Below are positions 1-7,495 of a stretch of 29,139 nucleotides of DNA, piece by piece (the stretch's first letter is position 1; each line of letters opens with the position of its first letter). A program made the position numbers and the translations under genes. Source of the DNA: DAIRFP01 sp036794995 (GTDB lineage: Bacteria > Desulfobacterota > Binatia > UBA9968); contig DAIRFP010000046.1 in NCBI GenBank assembly GCA_036794995.1, forward strand, positions 1 to 29,139. Direction: 5' to 3'. The notes under the pieces were generated by a model. It saw only the letters and a program-made list of their open reading frames with translations. It did not search any database and was not told the origin of the DNA.

Positions 1-77
1 TCGCAACAGCGGCGAGCGGAACCTCGTCGATCACTCGCATATCGAGAAACGGTAATCCGGTCAAAGAAAAAGGAATC

Positions 78-106
78 ACTCGCGCAAAGCCGCAAAGCTC
101 GCTAAG
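78..106 (+). repeat. Dispersed CGCAAAG-type repeat, copy 1
   Basis: The stretch has the form ACTCGCGCAAAG-N-CGCAAAG-N-CGCTAAG. Close relatives occur at 28108-28136 and 28782-28810 of the same window, always in gene-free DNA. No ORF covers it. This is a short dispersed intergenic repeat of unknown role. Confidence 0.6.
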
Positions 107-112
107 AACAAA

Positions 113-173
113 TCGGAAACTCGAAATTCGAAGCAATTTCAAACGGTAAAAAATCAGAAAGTTCCAAACCAGT
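113..173 (+). repeat. Degenerate half copy of the TTCGAAAC-rich palindromic element
   Basis: The AT-rich segment reads CGAAATTCGAAGCAATTTC and then a GGTAAAA...TTCCAAAC stretch. Inverted and with differences, it matches the right half of the long palindrome at 3607-3767. It looks like a decayed single-arm copy upstream of the corA-like gene. The remainder of bases 1-240 holds no gene I can support. Confidence 0.4.
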
Positions 174-249
174 TCGTTGCGCATTTTATCCCGCTAGCTT
201 CACGGCACAATAAACTCTGTGGAACTGTTTTGTCGAGCATTTCAAGCGT

Positions 250-255
250 TATAAT
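250..255 (+). promoter_or_regulatory. Candidate -10 box for the corA-like gene
   Basis: A perfect TATAAT lies 18 bases before the GTG start at 274. The -35 side is poor: a GTTTTG-like hexamer sits about 17 bp upstream. A start near base 262 would leave a leader of only about a dozen bases, so the assignment is tentative. Confidence 0.35.
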
Positions 256-273
256 CTATGGAGAGAATCGGAA

Positions 274-1239
274 GTGATTATCAACTGTGTTGCCTATCAG
301 AACGGCTATAAGCTAGCGGATATTCAGGTTGGTGAAATTCACCTCTATATCCACGAGCCCGACTGCTTTGTCTGGGTTGCTCTTGCGGATCCTGAGCCGG
401 TGGAGCTCGAAGCCATGCGAAAAGAGTTTGGCCTGCATGAGCTGGCCGTCGAAGATGCACAGCACGGCCATCAGCGCCCAAAGATCGAAGAATACGGGCA
501 ATCGCTTTTCGTGGTGCTGCAGATGATTGAACCTTTGGACGGCGACTTGAACGTCGGTGAGGTCGACATCTTCGTCGGCAAAAATTATGTTCTGTCCGTA
601 CGCAGCCGAGCCAAGCGCGGATTCACCGACGTTCGTAATCGATGCGAAGCGGAGCCGGAACTGCTGCGACACGGACCAGGATACGTGCTTTATGCGCTGA
701 TGGATGCGGTGGTGGATCGGTATTTTCCGGTCCTTGATGCTCTTGAGACCGAGCTCGAGGGCATCGAAGAGCGTATCTTTGCCAATCAGGCGGTGCGGGC
801 CAGCATCGAAGCGCTTTATGGCTTGAAACAGAAATTGATGATTCTCAAGCACGCAGCGGAACCGCTGCTGGAGGCGACCAGCAAGCTATTCGGGGGCCGC
901 GTGCCCCAGCACTGCGCCGGCCTTGACGACTATTTCCGTGATGTTTACGATCACCTGCGGCGCCTTAACCAATCCATCGATAGCATGCGCGACATGGTTT
1001 CCACAGCCATTTCGGTCAATCTGTCCCTGATCACCCTGCAGGAGAGCGAAGTCACCAAGCGCCTGGCTGCGTGCGCAGCCCTTGTGGCGGTGCCGACCAT
1101 GATCGTGGGTATCTACGGCATGAACTTTGACTATATGCCGGAATTGCGTTCTCCCTACGGCTATCCTCTGGTCCTTGGCGTTATGGCCGCCATCGACGGT
1201 TATCTGTTCTGGCGTTTCCGCAAGGCCAAATGGCTTTAG
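274..1239 (+). CDS. corA: CorA-family divalent metal ion transporter
   Basis: Inner-membrane channel of the CorA family, which moves Mg2+ (and sometimes Co2+ or Ni2+) down its electrochemical gradient as a pentamer. The 321-residue product has the usual length and layout. A long acidic cytoplasmic N-terminal domain with helical stretches covers roughly residues 1-260. Two C-terminal membrane segments follow (about 263-281 and 296-314), joined by the signature loop Gly-Met-Asn at 282-284, with MPEL just after. The basic tail after the last helix fits an inside C-terminus. The start is GTG at 274, with GGAGAG about ten bases upstream; the upstream ATG at 258 is out of frame. The gene is separated by about 265 bp from the acyl-CoA genes downstream and is probably not functionally tied to them. 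The family is certain; the ion is inferred. Confidence 0.95.
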   Translation: MIINCVAYQNGYKLADIQVGEIHLYIHEPDCFVWVALADPEPVELEAMRKEFGLHELAVEDAQHGHQRPKIEEYGQSLFVVLQMIEPLDGDLNVGEVDIFVGKNYVLSVRSRAKRGFTDVRNRCEAEPELLRHGPGYVLYALMDAVVDRYFPVLDALETELEGIEERIFANQAVRASIEALYGLKQKLMILKHAAEPLLEATSKLFGGRVPQHCAGLDDYFRDVYDHLRRLNQSIDSMRDMVSTAISVNLSLITLQESEVTKRLAACAALVAVPTMIVGIYGMNFDYMPELRSPYGYPLVLGVMAAIDGYLFWRFRKAKWL

Positions 1240-1504
1240 GCGGATTAGGCAGTAATAACAGCGATTCAGCTACGAGCCCTCCGAGCGACTACGGAAATGT
1301 TTCAGTTCACGGTTCAAAGCTTATCCCGAGCCCCGCGAGGGATCTAGATCCTTCGCATTCACTCAGGACAGGCGTTGAACCTGGAACATTGAACATCCGC
1401 TTGTTCCCTCGCTCCTAGAGGCTAGCTCTCAGCATCGGCTTGCTCTTTCTCACAATCATTTGATACTCATGAAGAGTGATTCGAACTGCTGCTGGAGGTG
1501 AAGT
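1240..1504. other. Gene-free spacer with fragments of dispersed repeat
   Basis: No convincing ORF. It contains GGATCTAGATCC, a perfect 12-bp palindrome at about 1340, followed by CCTTCGCATTCACTCAGGA, which looks like a decayed intergenic repeat. A short open frame at 1230-1418 has no ribosome binding site or recognisable sequence. Confidence 0.4.
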
Positions 1505-2323
1505 ATGGTCGAAATGAAAACCGTAATTTCAAAGATCGATGAAGAGAGCGGCGTGGCATGGCTGACATTGAATCGGCCGGAGAAAAAGAATGCCATGAGC
1601 CGGGGCCTGATGGCGGAGATGATTGCCCTGCTAAAAGAGCTGCGCGACAACGACAGGATTCGCTGCATTGTGACGACGGGCTCGGGCAATTCCTATTCCT
1701 CCGGACTCGATCTCTATGACCTGCGGGAGAGTTGGAAGCGCAAGCGAAGATGGGACGAAGGTGGATCCACCTATGAGATCGTCAGACTCTTGCGCAGCGC
1801 GCCGCAGGTGACTGTGGCCGCGATCAATGGCTGGTGTCTGGGCGGCGGTCTCGCCCTGTTGAACGGTCATGATCTCGCGGTGTCCTGCGAGTCGGCGATG
1901 TTTGGCATGCCCGAAGTCATCCGGGGCAGTTATGGCGCCGTCGCCACCTCGACCCTGTTCCACAGCGGGATTCCCTTCAAGAAGGCGTTTTACATTCAGC
2001 TCACGGGACGAAATCTCACTGCGGCAGAGGCGGAGCGTGTCGGACTGGTTTCACAGGTGGTGCCGGACAACCAACTGATGCCCACTGTCGAGCAGCTCGC
2101 GAAGGAGCTTGGTTCGCGCAACGGCGCGACTTTGGAGAGCGCCAAGATAGCTGCGTATATGGAAAAGGATCTGGATTTTGATATGGCGCTCAGAACCGAC
2201 GATTTGGTATCCCATCGAATGAGATACTACACCAATCCGCTAAGCGACGTGGAGGGTTATCTCCACTCGCAAAAGGGCGGCGGGAGCACAGGCTACGCCA
2301 AACCGGAGGATCGGAAATCCTAG
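1505..2323 (+). CDS. Enoyl-CoA hydratase/isomerase family protein (crotonase)
   Basis: Cytoplasmic crotonase-fold protein acting on an acyl-CoA thioester. The 272 residues show the family landmarks: NRPEKKNAM at 23-31 (CoA-binding loop), the SSGLDL segment at 65-70, and the oxyanion-hole glycines WCLGGG at 110-115. Of the two catalytic glutamates of classical hydratases, the second is kept (Glu137 in GMPEV). The first position, right after the GGG loop, is Leu-Ala instead of Cys-Glu, so simple enoyl-CoA hydration is doubtful; isomerase, lyase or hydrolase chemistry is possible. A strong GGAGGTGAA lies just before ATG 1505. It begins a co-directional series with the flavoprotein, CoA-transferase, second crotonase and acyl-CoA dehydrogenase. 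The substrate is unknown. Confidence 0.9.
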   Translation: MVEMKTVISKIDEESGVAWLTLNRPEKKNAMSRGLMAEMIALLKELRDNDRIRCIVTTGSGNSYSSGLDLYDLRESWKRKRRWDEGGSTYEIVRLLRSAPQVTVAAINGWCLGGGLALLNGHDLAVSCESAMFGMPEVIRGSYGAVATSTLFHSGIPFKKAFYIQLTGRNLTAAEAERVGLVSQVVPDNQLMPTVEQLAKELGSRNGATLESAKIAAYMEKDLDFDMALRTDDLVSHRMRYYTNPLSDVEGYLHSQKGGGSTGYAKPEDRKS

Positions 2324-2468
2324 GAAAATTTCGAGTTCTCAGGTTTCAGGTGTCAGGTCAGCTAAGACTCGGAACTTTGAACCCTTGGGTCATTTTATCT
2401 GCTTTTAGTTGTGTTCACTTGGCCTTGCGAAGAATCTGGCATGAAGATGGTCTCGTAGGAGAAGATTT

Positions 2469-3599
2469 ATGAAACTCCGAACGCCCCTATGTGATTTACT
2501 CGGCATGGAATATCCGATCATTCAAGCCGGGATGGGATGGGACAAAGAAGGGATGACGACCCCGCCGGAATTGGTGGCCGCGGTGTCCAACGCCGGTGGG
2601 CTGGGTTGCATCGGCGGCAGCTCGATTCGCCCGGAGGTCATCCGCGAGCGGATCCGCGCGGTGCGAAAACTTACGGACAAGCCCTTCGGTGTCGATATCA
2701 CCTTGCCGAAGATGGAAGACGTCAAGATTCCGGACCCCGACGAAGTGCGGAAAGAAATCGAAGAGAAGTTTCCCAAGCACGCGAACTTCACGGATCATCT
2801 GCTGCAAGAGCTGAAACTTCAGCCCCAGCCTCCGGACCGGAAATCCTGGGTCAAGACCCCGGCGGCCACCCGGGAGCAGTTGAAGGTGATTCTCGAAGAG
2901 AACGTCCCGATCCTGATTATAGGGTTGGGGGACACAGCGGAGGTCGTCCCGCTGGCGCACCAACGAGGCATCAAGGTGATGGCGCTGGCCGGCGCCGTCA
3001 AGCATGCCCTCAGCCACGCCCGCAAGGGCGCCGATGTCATCATCGCCCAAGGCTACGAAGCCGGCGGGCATACGGGAACGATCGGCAATTTTCCGCTGAT
3101 CCCGCAGATCGTCGATGCGGTGAAACCCTTGCCCGTGGTGGCCGCCGGCGGCATCGCCGATGGACGCGGAGTCGCCGCGGCCTTTGCGCTGGGCGCTGTG
3201 GGGGTGTGGTGCGGTACGGCGTTTTTGGTCAGCCGGGAATGCGGTATCAACCCGGTTTACAAAAGTCAGATTCTCAAAGGGAGTTCGGAAGACTTCGTGC
3301 GCACGGCTTACACCAGCGGACATTTCGCCCGGCATTATCGCAGCGACGTGATCAAGGCGTGGATGAATTCCGGACTCGAGGCGATGCCAACGCCCTATCA
3401 GGGGAACGCCATGGACGAAATTCGCCGCGCCGCCGAAGCCGCCGACCGGGTCGACCTTCTGCATGTTCCCGGGGGACAAGTCGCGGGGATGTTGAGCGAA
3501 GAAAAGAGTGCCAAGCCGGCCAAAGTCATCGTCGAACGGATGGTCGAAGAAGCGGCGCAAATCTTAAATAACATTCGCAGCCAATACGTAGGAGCGTAA
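2469..3599 (+). CDS. Nitronate monooxygenase / 2-nitropropane dioxygenase-like flavoprotein
   Basis: FMN-dependent TIM-barrel protein of the nitronate monooxygenase/FabK-like family. Seen in the 376 residues: the N-terminal PIIQAGMGW (16-24), SNAGGLG (40-46), the EAGGHTG loop with His201 (the catalytic-base position of the family), and the phosphate-binding AAGGIADG (225-232) followed by GAVGVWCGTAFL. Compared with the roughly 320-350 residues common in the family, there is an extra charged segment at about 81-135 (KMEDVKIPDPDEV onwards), possibly a substrate-gating insert. AGGAG precedes ATG 2469. Family members oxidise nitronates or act as NAD(P)H-dependent flavin reductases or enoyl reductases. 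The setting among acyl-CoA genes favours an oxidoreductase for an acyl or small carbon compound, but this is inference. Confidence 0.9.
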   Translation: MKLRTPLCDLLGMEYPIIQAGMGWDKEGMTTPPELVAAVSNAGGLGCIGGSSIRPEVIRERIRAVRKLTDKPFGVDITLPKMEDVKIPDPDEVRKEIEEKFPKHANFTDHLLQELKLQPQPPDRKSWVKTPAATREQLKVILEENVPILIIGLGDTAEVVPLAHQRGIKVMALAGAVKHALSHARKGADVIIAQGYEAGGHTGTIGNFPLIPQIVDAVKPLPVVAAGGIADGRGVAAAFALGAVGVWCGTAFLVSRECGINPVYKSQILKGSSEDFVRTAYTSGHFARHYRSDVIKAWMNSGLEAMPTPYQGNAMDEIRRAAEAADRVDLLHVPGGQVAGMLSEEKSAKPAKVIVERMVEEAAQILNNIRSQYVGA

Positions 3600-3606
3600 C
3601 AAAAAA

Positions 3607-3767
3607 ACGGAAATCCGAATATCGAAATCCGAAACAAACTCGGAGAAGTATAAGTCTCAAATGGGTAAAATCCAAAACACCGAATCCGAAGGAAGCTTGT
3701 TTGGAATTTTACCTATTTTGTTCATTTGAATTTGTTTCGAATTTCGGATTTCGTGCTTCGGATTTTA
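3607..3767. repeat. Long imperfect palindrome (about 160 bp)
   Basis: The left outer arm (CGGAAATCCGAATATCGAAA at 3608 onwards) is complementary to the right outer arm ending in TCGGATTTCGTGCTTCGGAT (about 3743-3762). The inner arms GGGTAAAATCCAAAAC (3663-3678) and GTTTGGAATTTTACC (about 3699-3713) also pair. The whole AT-rich spacer between the flavoprotein and CoA-transferase genes can fold on itself. It is a non-autonomous dispersed element, with a decayed relative at 113-173. Confidence 0.7.
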
Positions 3768-3827
3768 ATGCAGCACGGTTTGTTGAAGGGATTTTTAAGA
3801 TTAGGCAGCAAAATTTAAGGCAGGAGT

Positions 3828-6230
3828 ATGAGCGTGGCATTTCTCAAAGGTTTTCGGGCGTTGGATTTAACCGGCCTGAGTGGCCAGCTATGCGGACGGA
3901 TCATGGCCGATCTCGGCATGGAAGTGATCATGATCGAGCCGCCGGGGGGCGATCCGGTGAGAAAACTCGCGCCCTTCGTCAAATCGCCCGGGGGCTCGGA
4001 GCTAAGCACCGCGTTCGCCCATCTCAACGCGGGCAAGGCGAGCAAGGTACTCGATCTCGACCGAGAAGCCGATCGCGAGGTTTTTCGGAAACTGGTCGAA
4101 ACCGTGGATGTCGTCCTGGAAAGCTTTCAGCCGGGTGAGTTGGATGCGAAAGGGCTCGGCTACAAGACTCTGGCGGCGATCAATCCCGGACTCGTCATGG
4201 GATCCATTACCGGCTTCGGTCAGACCGGGCCGAAGAAGAACCTGGCGTGCAACGATCTTGTCGCCCTGGCCGAGAGCGGCTTCTTATATATTTCCGGCGA
4301 TCCTTCTTTGCCGCCTTGCCGGCCGCCGGAGACCCAGGCGTATTACTTTGCCAGTTTGTTTGCCGCAGCGGGCGTGCTGGCGGCGCTTTACCGGCGCGAG
4401 CAGACGGGGCAGGGCGATCACGTGGACTCGTCGATGCAAGAGACCTTGGCGACGCAGGAGCATATCATCCGGCTCTGGGCTAACGACAAACAGATATCAA
4501 AACGGGCCGGCAGCCAGCACGGCTCGGTGGCGCCGGCGAAGATTTTTCCCTGTCGCGATGGCTTCGTTTATCTCTATGTCACGCGGCAGCATTGGAAGCT
4601 ATTCCTAACTATTTGGCAAGATCACCCGCCGGTCTTCGACCTACCGGATTGGCTCAACAACCTTTACCGACGGGCTCACGCCGATGAGCTCAATCTCGCA
4701 GTGGAGGCTTTCATCGGCAAATTTACCAGGGCCGAAATCACCGACCTGCTGCAGGCCAAGGGTATCCCCTGCGTTCCGGTCAATACTCCGATGGGGTTTG
4801 CCAATGACGATCATGTGCAGAGCCGCGGCTTCATGGTACCGGTTGAGCATGCTGGTTTCGGCAGCGCCAAACAGCCGGCGATGCCCTTTGTCATCGACGG
4901 TGCCCGGCCGGCGGTGGGTAGCGTGCCGGTTCTCGATAGCTGGCGAGATAGTGACGACAAACATCCCACTTTTAAAGGGCGGGTTCCCTCGCCCGCCTCG
5001 GGAGAGGGCAAGGGTGAGGGCAGCGCAAGCGGCAACGGTCCCCTGGACGGCATGCGCGTCGTCAGCTTCGACCACGTGCTTGCCGGACCCTATGGCACGA
5101 CGATTCTGGCGGAGCTTGGCGCCGATGTCGTCAAAGTCGAATCCAGCAAAGGCGGTATGGATCCGTTTCGCTTTTTCGGCACCGGCGAAGACCCCAACCT
5201 TTCCCCGCGCTTTCTTGAATTCAACCGCAACAAGCGTTCGTTCACGGTAAACTTGAAGCATCCAAAAGGGCAGGGCGTGCTTCACAATCTGGTCGCGAAG
5301 GCGGACGCGGTCCTCGACAATTACAGCGTCGATGTCGTCGAGCGTATCGGGTTGGGCTATGATCAATTGTGCAGGGTGAAGCCGGATATCGTCAACTTGC
5401 GCATGCCGGGACTGGGAACGACGGGGCCAAAGCGCCATTTCTCCACCGTGGGGGTGAACATCACGTCGTTTACCGGGCTAACCTACATGTGGAATCATCC
5501 CGGCGTCACCGACCCGCCCATCGGTTCGCAAACGGTTTTCCCGGATTACGTGTCGGGAGTGTTATGCGCGATCATTATTATTTCCGGCGTGCTTTATCGC
5601 GATCGCCAAAAAAAAGGCGCTTTCATCGACTTGGCGCAGTCTGAAGCGACGGCGTTCATGATCGGCGCCAATCTGATGGAAGCGGCGGCCAACGGCAAAG
5701 ACCCGCAGCCCATCGGCAATGCATCCTTCTCCGTGGCGCCCCACGATTGCTATTCGTGTCAGGGCGAGGACCGCTGGTGCGTCATCGCGGCGGAAACCGA
5801 TGACCAGTGGCGGGAATTGGCGCGGATTATCGGCGTCGATGAGGATCGGCGCTTCAAGACCAACGCCGATAGGCTAAAAAACCGTGACGCGTTAAACGGA
5901 CTTATAGCCCAATGGACGAAGGACCAAGATGCGTTCGCGATTCGCGACCAATTGCAAAGGGCCGGCGTTCCTGCGGGAGTTGTGCAAACCGGCGAGGATT
6001 TGAACAACGATCCGCAGTTAAAAGACCGGGGTTTTATTGTCGCCGTCGAGAATACTCGGTTAGGAAAGGTTGTCCTGCCTAATTTTCCGCTGCATTTTGC
6101 CAACGCCAAGCTGACTCGTCGTTGGGAATTCCCCGTGCTCGGACGCGACACGGAAGCGGTGCTGCGGGACGTGGTCGGCTATAGCGCGGAGACAGTCAAG
6201 GAACTCAGGGATGATGGAGTGCTGGAGTAA
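3828..6230 (+). CDS. Tandem fused CaiB/BaiF (class III) CoA-transferase
   Basis: Class III CoA-transferases swap CoA between a donor thioester and a carboxylic acid through an aspartyl intermediate. This 800-residue product is twice the usual 380-410 and contains two full domains. Domain 1 is residues 1-383, with LDLTGLSGQLCGRIMADLG near the N-terminus, GFGQTGP at 129-135 and candidate nucleophile Asp143 in NDLVALAESG. Domain 2 is residues 404-800, with VVSFDHVLAGPYGTTILAEL, LGTTGP at 529-534 and RKKGAFIDLAQ-like sequence near 600. In domain 2 the position aligned with Asp143 is Gly542, so only one half looks catalytic. The halves are joined by a Gly/Ser-rich linker (384-403) encoded by a dispersed repeat. 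Known heteromeric relatives such as BbsEF use two such subunits. TAAGG and AGGAG precede ATG 3828. Confidence 0.92.
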   Translation: MSVAFLKGFRALDLTGLSGQLCGRIMADLGMEVIMIEPPGGDPVRKLAPFVKSPGGSELSTAFAHLNAGKASKVLDLDREADREVFRKLVETVDVVLESFQPGELDAKGLGYKTLAAINPGLVMGSITGFGQTGPKKNLACNDLVALAESGFLYISGDPSLPPCRPPETQAYYFASLFAAAGVLAALYRREQTGQGDHVDSSMQETLATQEHIIRLWANDKQISKRAGSQHGSVAPAKIFPCRDGFVYLYVTRQHWKLFLTIWQDHPPVFDLPDWLNNLYRRAHADELNLAVEAFIGKFTRAEITDLLQAKGIPCVPVNTPMGFANDDHVQSRGFMVPVEHAGFGSAKQPAMPFVIDGARPAVGSVPVLDSWRDSDDKHPTFKGRVPSPASGEGKGEGSASGNGPLDGMRVVSFDHVLAGPYGTTILAELGADVVKVESSKGGMDPFRFFGTGEDPNLSPRFLEFNRNKRSFTVNLKHPKGQGVLHNLVAKADAVLDNYSVDVVERIGLGYDQLCRVKPDIVNLRMPGLGTTGPKRHFSTVGVNITSFTGLTYMWNHPGVTDPPIGSQTVFPDYVSGVLCAIIIISGVLYRDRQKKGAFIDLAQSEATAFMIGANLMEAAANGKDPQPIGNASFSVAPHDCYSCQGEDRWCVIAAETDDQWRELARIIGVDEDRRFKTNADRLKNRDALNGLIAQWTKDQDAFAIRDQLQRAGVPAGVVQTGEDLNNDPQLKDRGFIVAVENTRLGKVVLPNFPLHFANAKLTRRWEFPVLGRDTEAVLRDVVGYSAETVKELRDDGVLE
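4986..5020 (+). repeat. GGGAGAGGG/GGGTGAGGG repeat inside the CoA-transferase gene
   Basis: CCCTCGCCC followed by GGGAGAGGGCAAGGGTGAGGG matches the right arm of the intergenic palindrome at 8373-8417 with one extra base. It is read in frame as PSPASGEGKGEG and forms the linker between the two CaiB/BaiF domains. Confidence 0.65.
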
Positions 6231-6238
6231 AGGATGTT

Positions 6239-6342
6239 TCCTCCTTTGGCAAAGGGGGACTAAGGGGGATTTGTCGCTAGGGGTGAAAACCTTCGCCGAC
6301 CGCGGAAATCTCCCCTGGCCCCTCTTTTTCAAAGAGGGGAAA
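6239..6342. repeat. Palindromic intergenic repeat of CCTTTGG/CAAAGGGGGA type
   Basis: The left part CCTCCTTTGGCAAAGGGGGA is itself a hairpin and is followed by CTAAGGGGGATTT. The right part AAATCTCCCCTGG then CCCCTCTTTTTCAAAGAGGGG is its rough inverted counterpart. It occupies most of the spacer after the CoA-transferase stop. It could act as a transcript-end or mRNA-stabilising structure, but there is no clear U-tract. Confidence 0.6.
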
Positions 6343-6367
6343 TAATCGAAAGGCAAGAAAAGGCACA

Positions 6368-7444
6368 ATGCATTCGAAAAACATAAAAGCTAAGCGAAGA
6401 ATGGACACTCTGCCAATCACCTTGCTGGCGATCTTTTTTTTCTCGGGGTTCGTTTCATCGGCTGCCGCGCAGACGAAGTCGGTGGCTGACCTTGCCAACT
6501 ATCGCGGCTCGGACCGGGAAGAAATGCTCAAAGCCGGCGCCAAGAAAGAAGGGAAGTTAGTCTGGTACACGACCCTCACCGCCCATCGGGATATTGCCAA
6601 TGTATTCGAGTCAAGATATCCCGGCGTCAAAGTGGAAACCTATCGCACCGGCTCCACGGATCTTTTGAGACGCATCATGTCCGAGGCCCAGTCCGGGCGT
6701 AATTTAGCCGACCTGATTGAAACCACGCCGCCGACGTTGATGATGATGCGTGACAGCAAGCTGCTCGCTCCCTATTATTCCCCTCATCTCAAGATATATC
6801 CGGCGGATTCCAAAGAAGAGGCTGACAAGGAACGGGTTTTCTGGACCACGGACCGTGAGTCGATCGTCAGTCTCGGTTACAACCGGAACATGATGCGCGC
6901 CGCGGAAGTCCCCAAAAGTTTTGCCGAGCTGATCAAGCCGGAGAACAAGGGTAAAATAGCCGTGAGCGGCGATGCTACGGGCGTTCGAATGATCGGCGCC
7001 ATGATCAAAGCCAAAGGGGAAGAATACATAAAACAGCTCAAGGCGTTGGAAATCAACATGCACATGATATCCGGCGGCGCGATGCATGAGCTGATGGCGG
7101 CCGGCGAAATGCCGATGTCGATTTCGATCTTTCGCAATCACGTCTTGGCGGGGAAAGGCAAAGGCGCTCCCACGGAATGGGTGCCCTTGGATTTAGTTCC
7201 CACCAACGCAGGCGGGGTGGCGCTGCCGGTAGCCAGCAACCATCCTCATGCGGCGCTGTTAATGGCGGATTTTCTGATCAGTCCGGAAGGACAAAAGATC
7301 TTCGAGGAAAAATTTCGCTTCGCGACGCCGATTAAAGATTACGGCTTCAAGCGTTGGTATCCCGAGAAAGGGCTAACGGTAGAACAATACGACAAATCCC
7401 AGGACCGATGGCAAAAGTTGCTTCGCGATATTGTGCGGCGTTAG
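6368..7444 (+). CDS. Extracellular solute-binding protein, iron(III)/family 1 type
   Basis: Periplasmic ligand-binding protein of the type 2 periplasmic-binding fold. The 358 residues begin with a basic n-region (KAKRR), a hydrophobic core (LPITLLAIFFFSGF) and an AAAQ cleavage region near residue 34, so it is exported. An internal ATG at codon 12 would also keep a signal peptide. The mature part opens with AKKEGKLVWYTTLTAHRDIA, the start typical of AfuA/FbpA-like proteins, and later has NHPHAALLMADFLISPEGQ, the usual C-lobe motif. It resembles the products at 10911-11984 and 26055-27155. No permease or ATPase gene is adjacent. It sits between CoA-transferase and crotonase genes, so the ligand may be an organic acid rather than iron; this is inference. 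Confidence 0.88.
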   Translation: MHSKNIKAKRRMDTLPITLLAIFFFSGFVSSAAAQTKSVADLANYRGSDREEMLKAGAKKEGKLVWYTTLTAHRDIANVFESRYPGVKVETYRTGSTDLLRRIMSEAQSGRNLADLIETTPPTLMMMRDSKLLAPYYSPHLKIYPADSKEEADKERVFWTTDRESIVSLGYNRNMMRAAEVPKSFAELIKPENKGKIAVSGDATGVRMIGAMIKAKGEEYIKQLKALEINMHMISGGAMHELMAAGEMPMSISIFRNHVLAGKGKGAPTEWVPLDLVPTNAGGVALPVASNHPHAALLMADFLISPEGQKIFEEKFRFATPIKDYGFKRWYPEKGLTVEQYDKSQDRWQKLLRDIVRR

Positions 7445-7495
7445 TTTTAACAGGCCAGGGCTCAAAAAAAGGAAATTTAAAAGGGAGGAAATACA

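Noticed and set aside
2496..3571. Two long open frames (354 codons on -, 344 codons on +) overlapping the flavoprotein gene
   Set aside because: They run across the whole nitronate-monooxygenase-like gene, have no family motifs and low-complexity Arg/Gly-rich composition; they are frame shadows of GC-rich codons.
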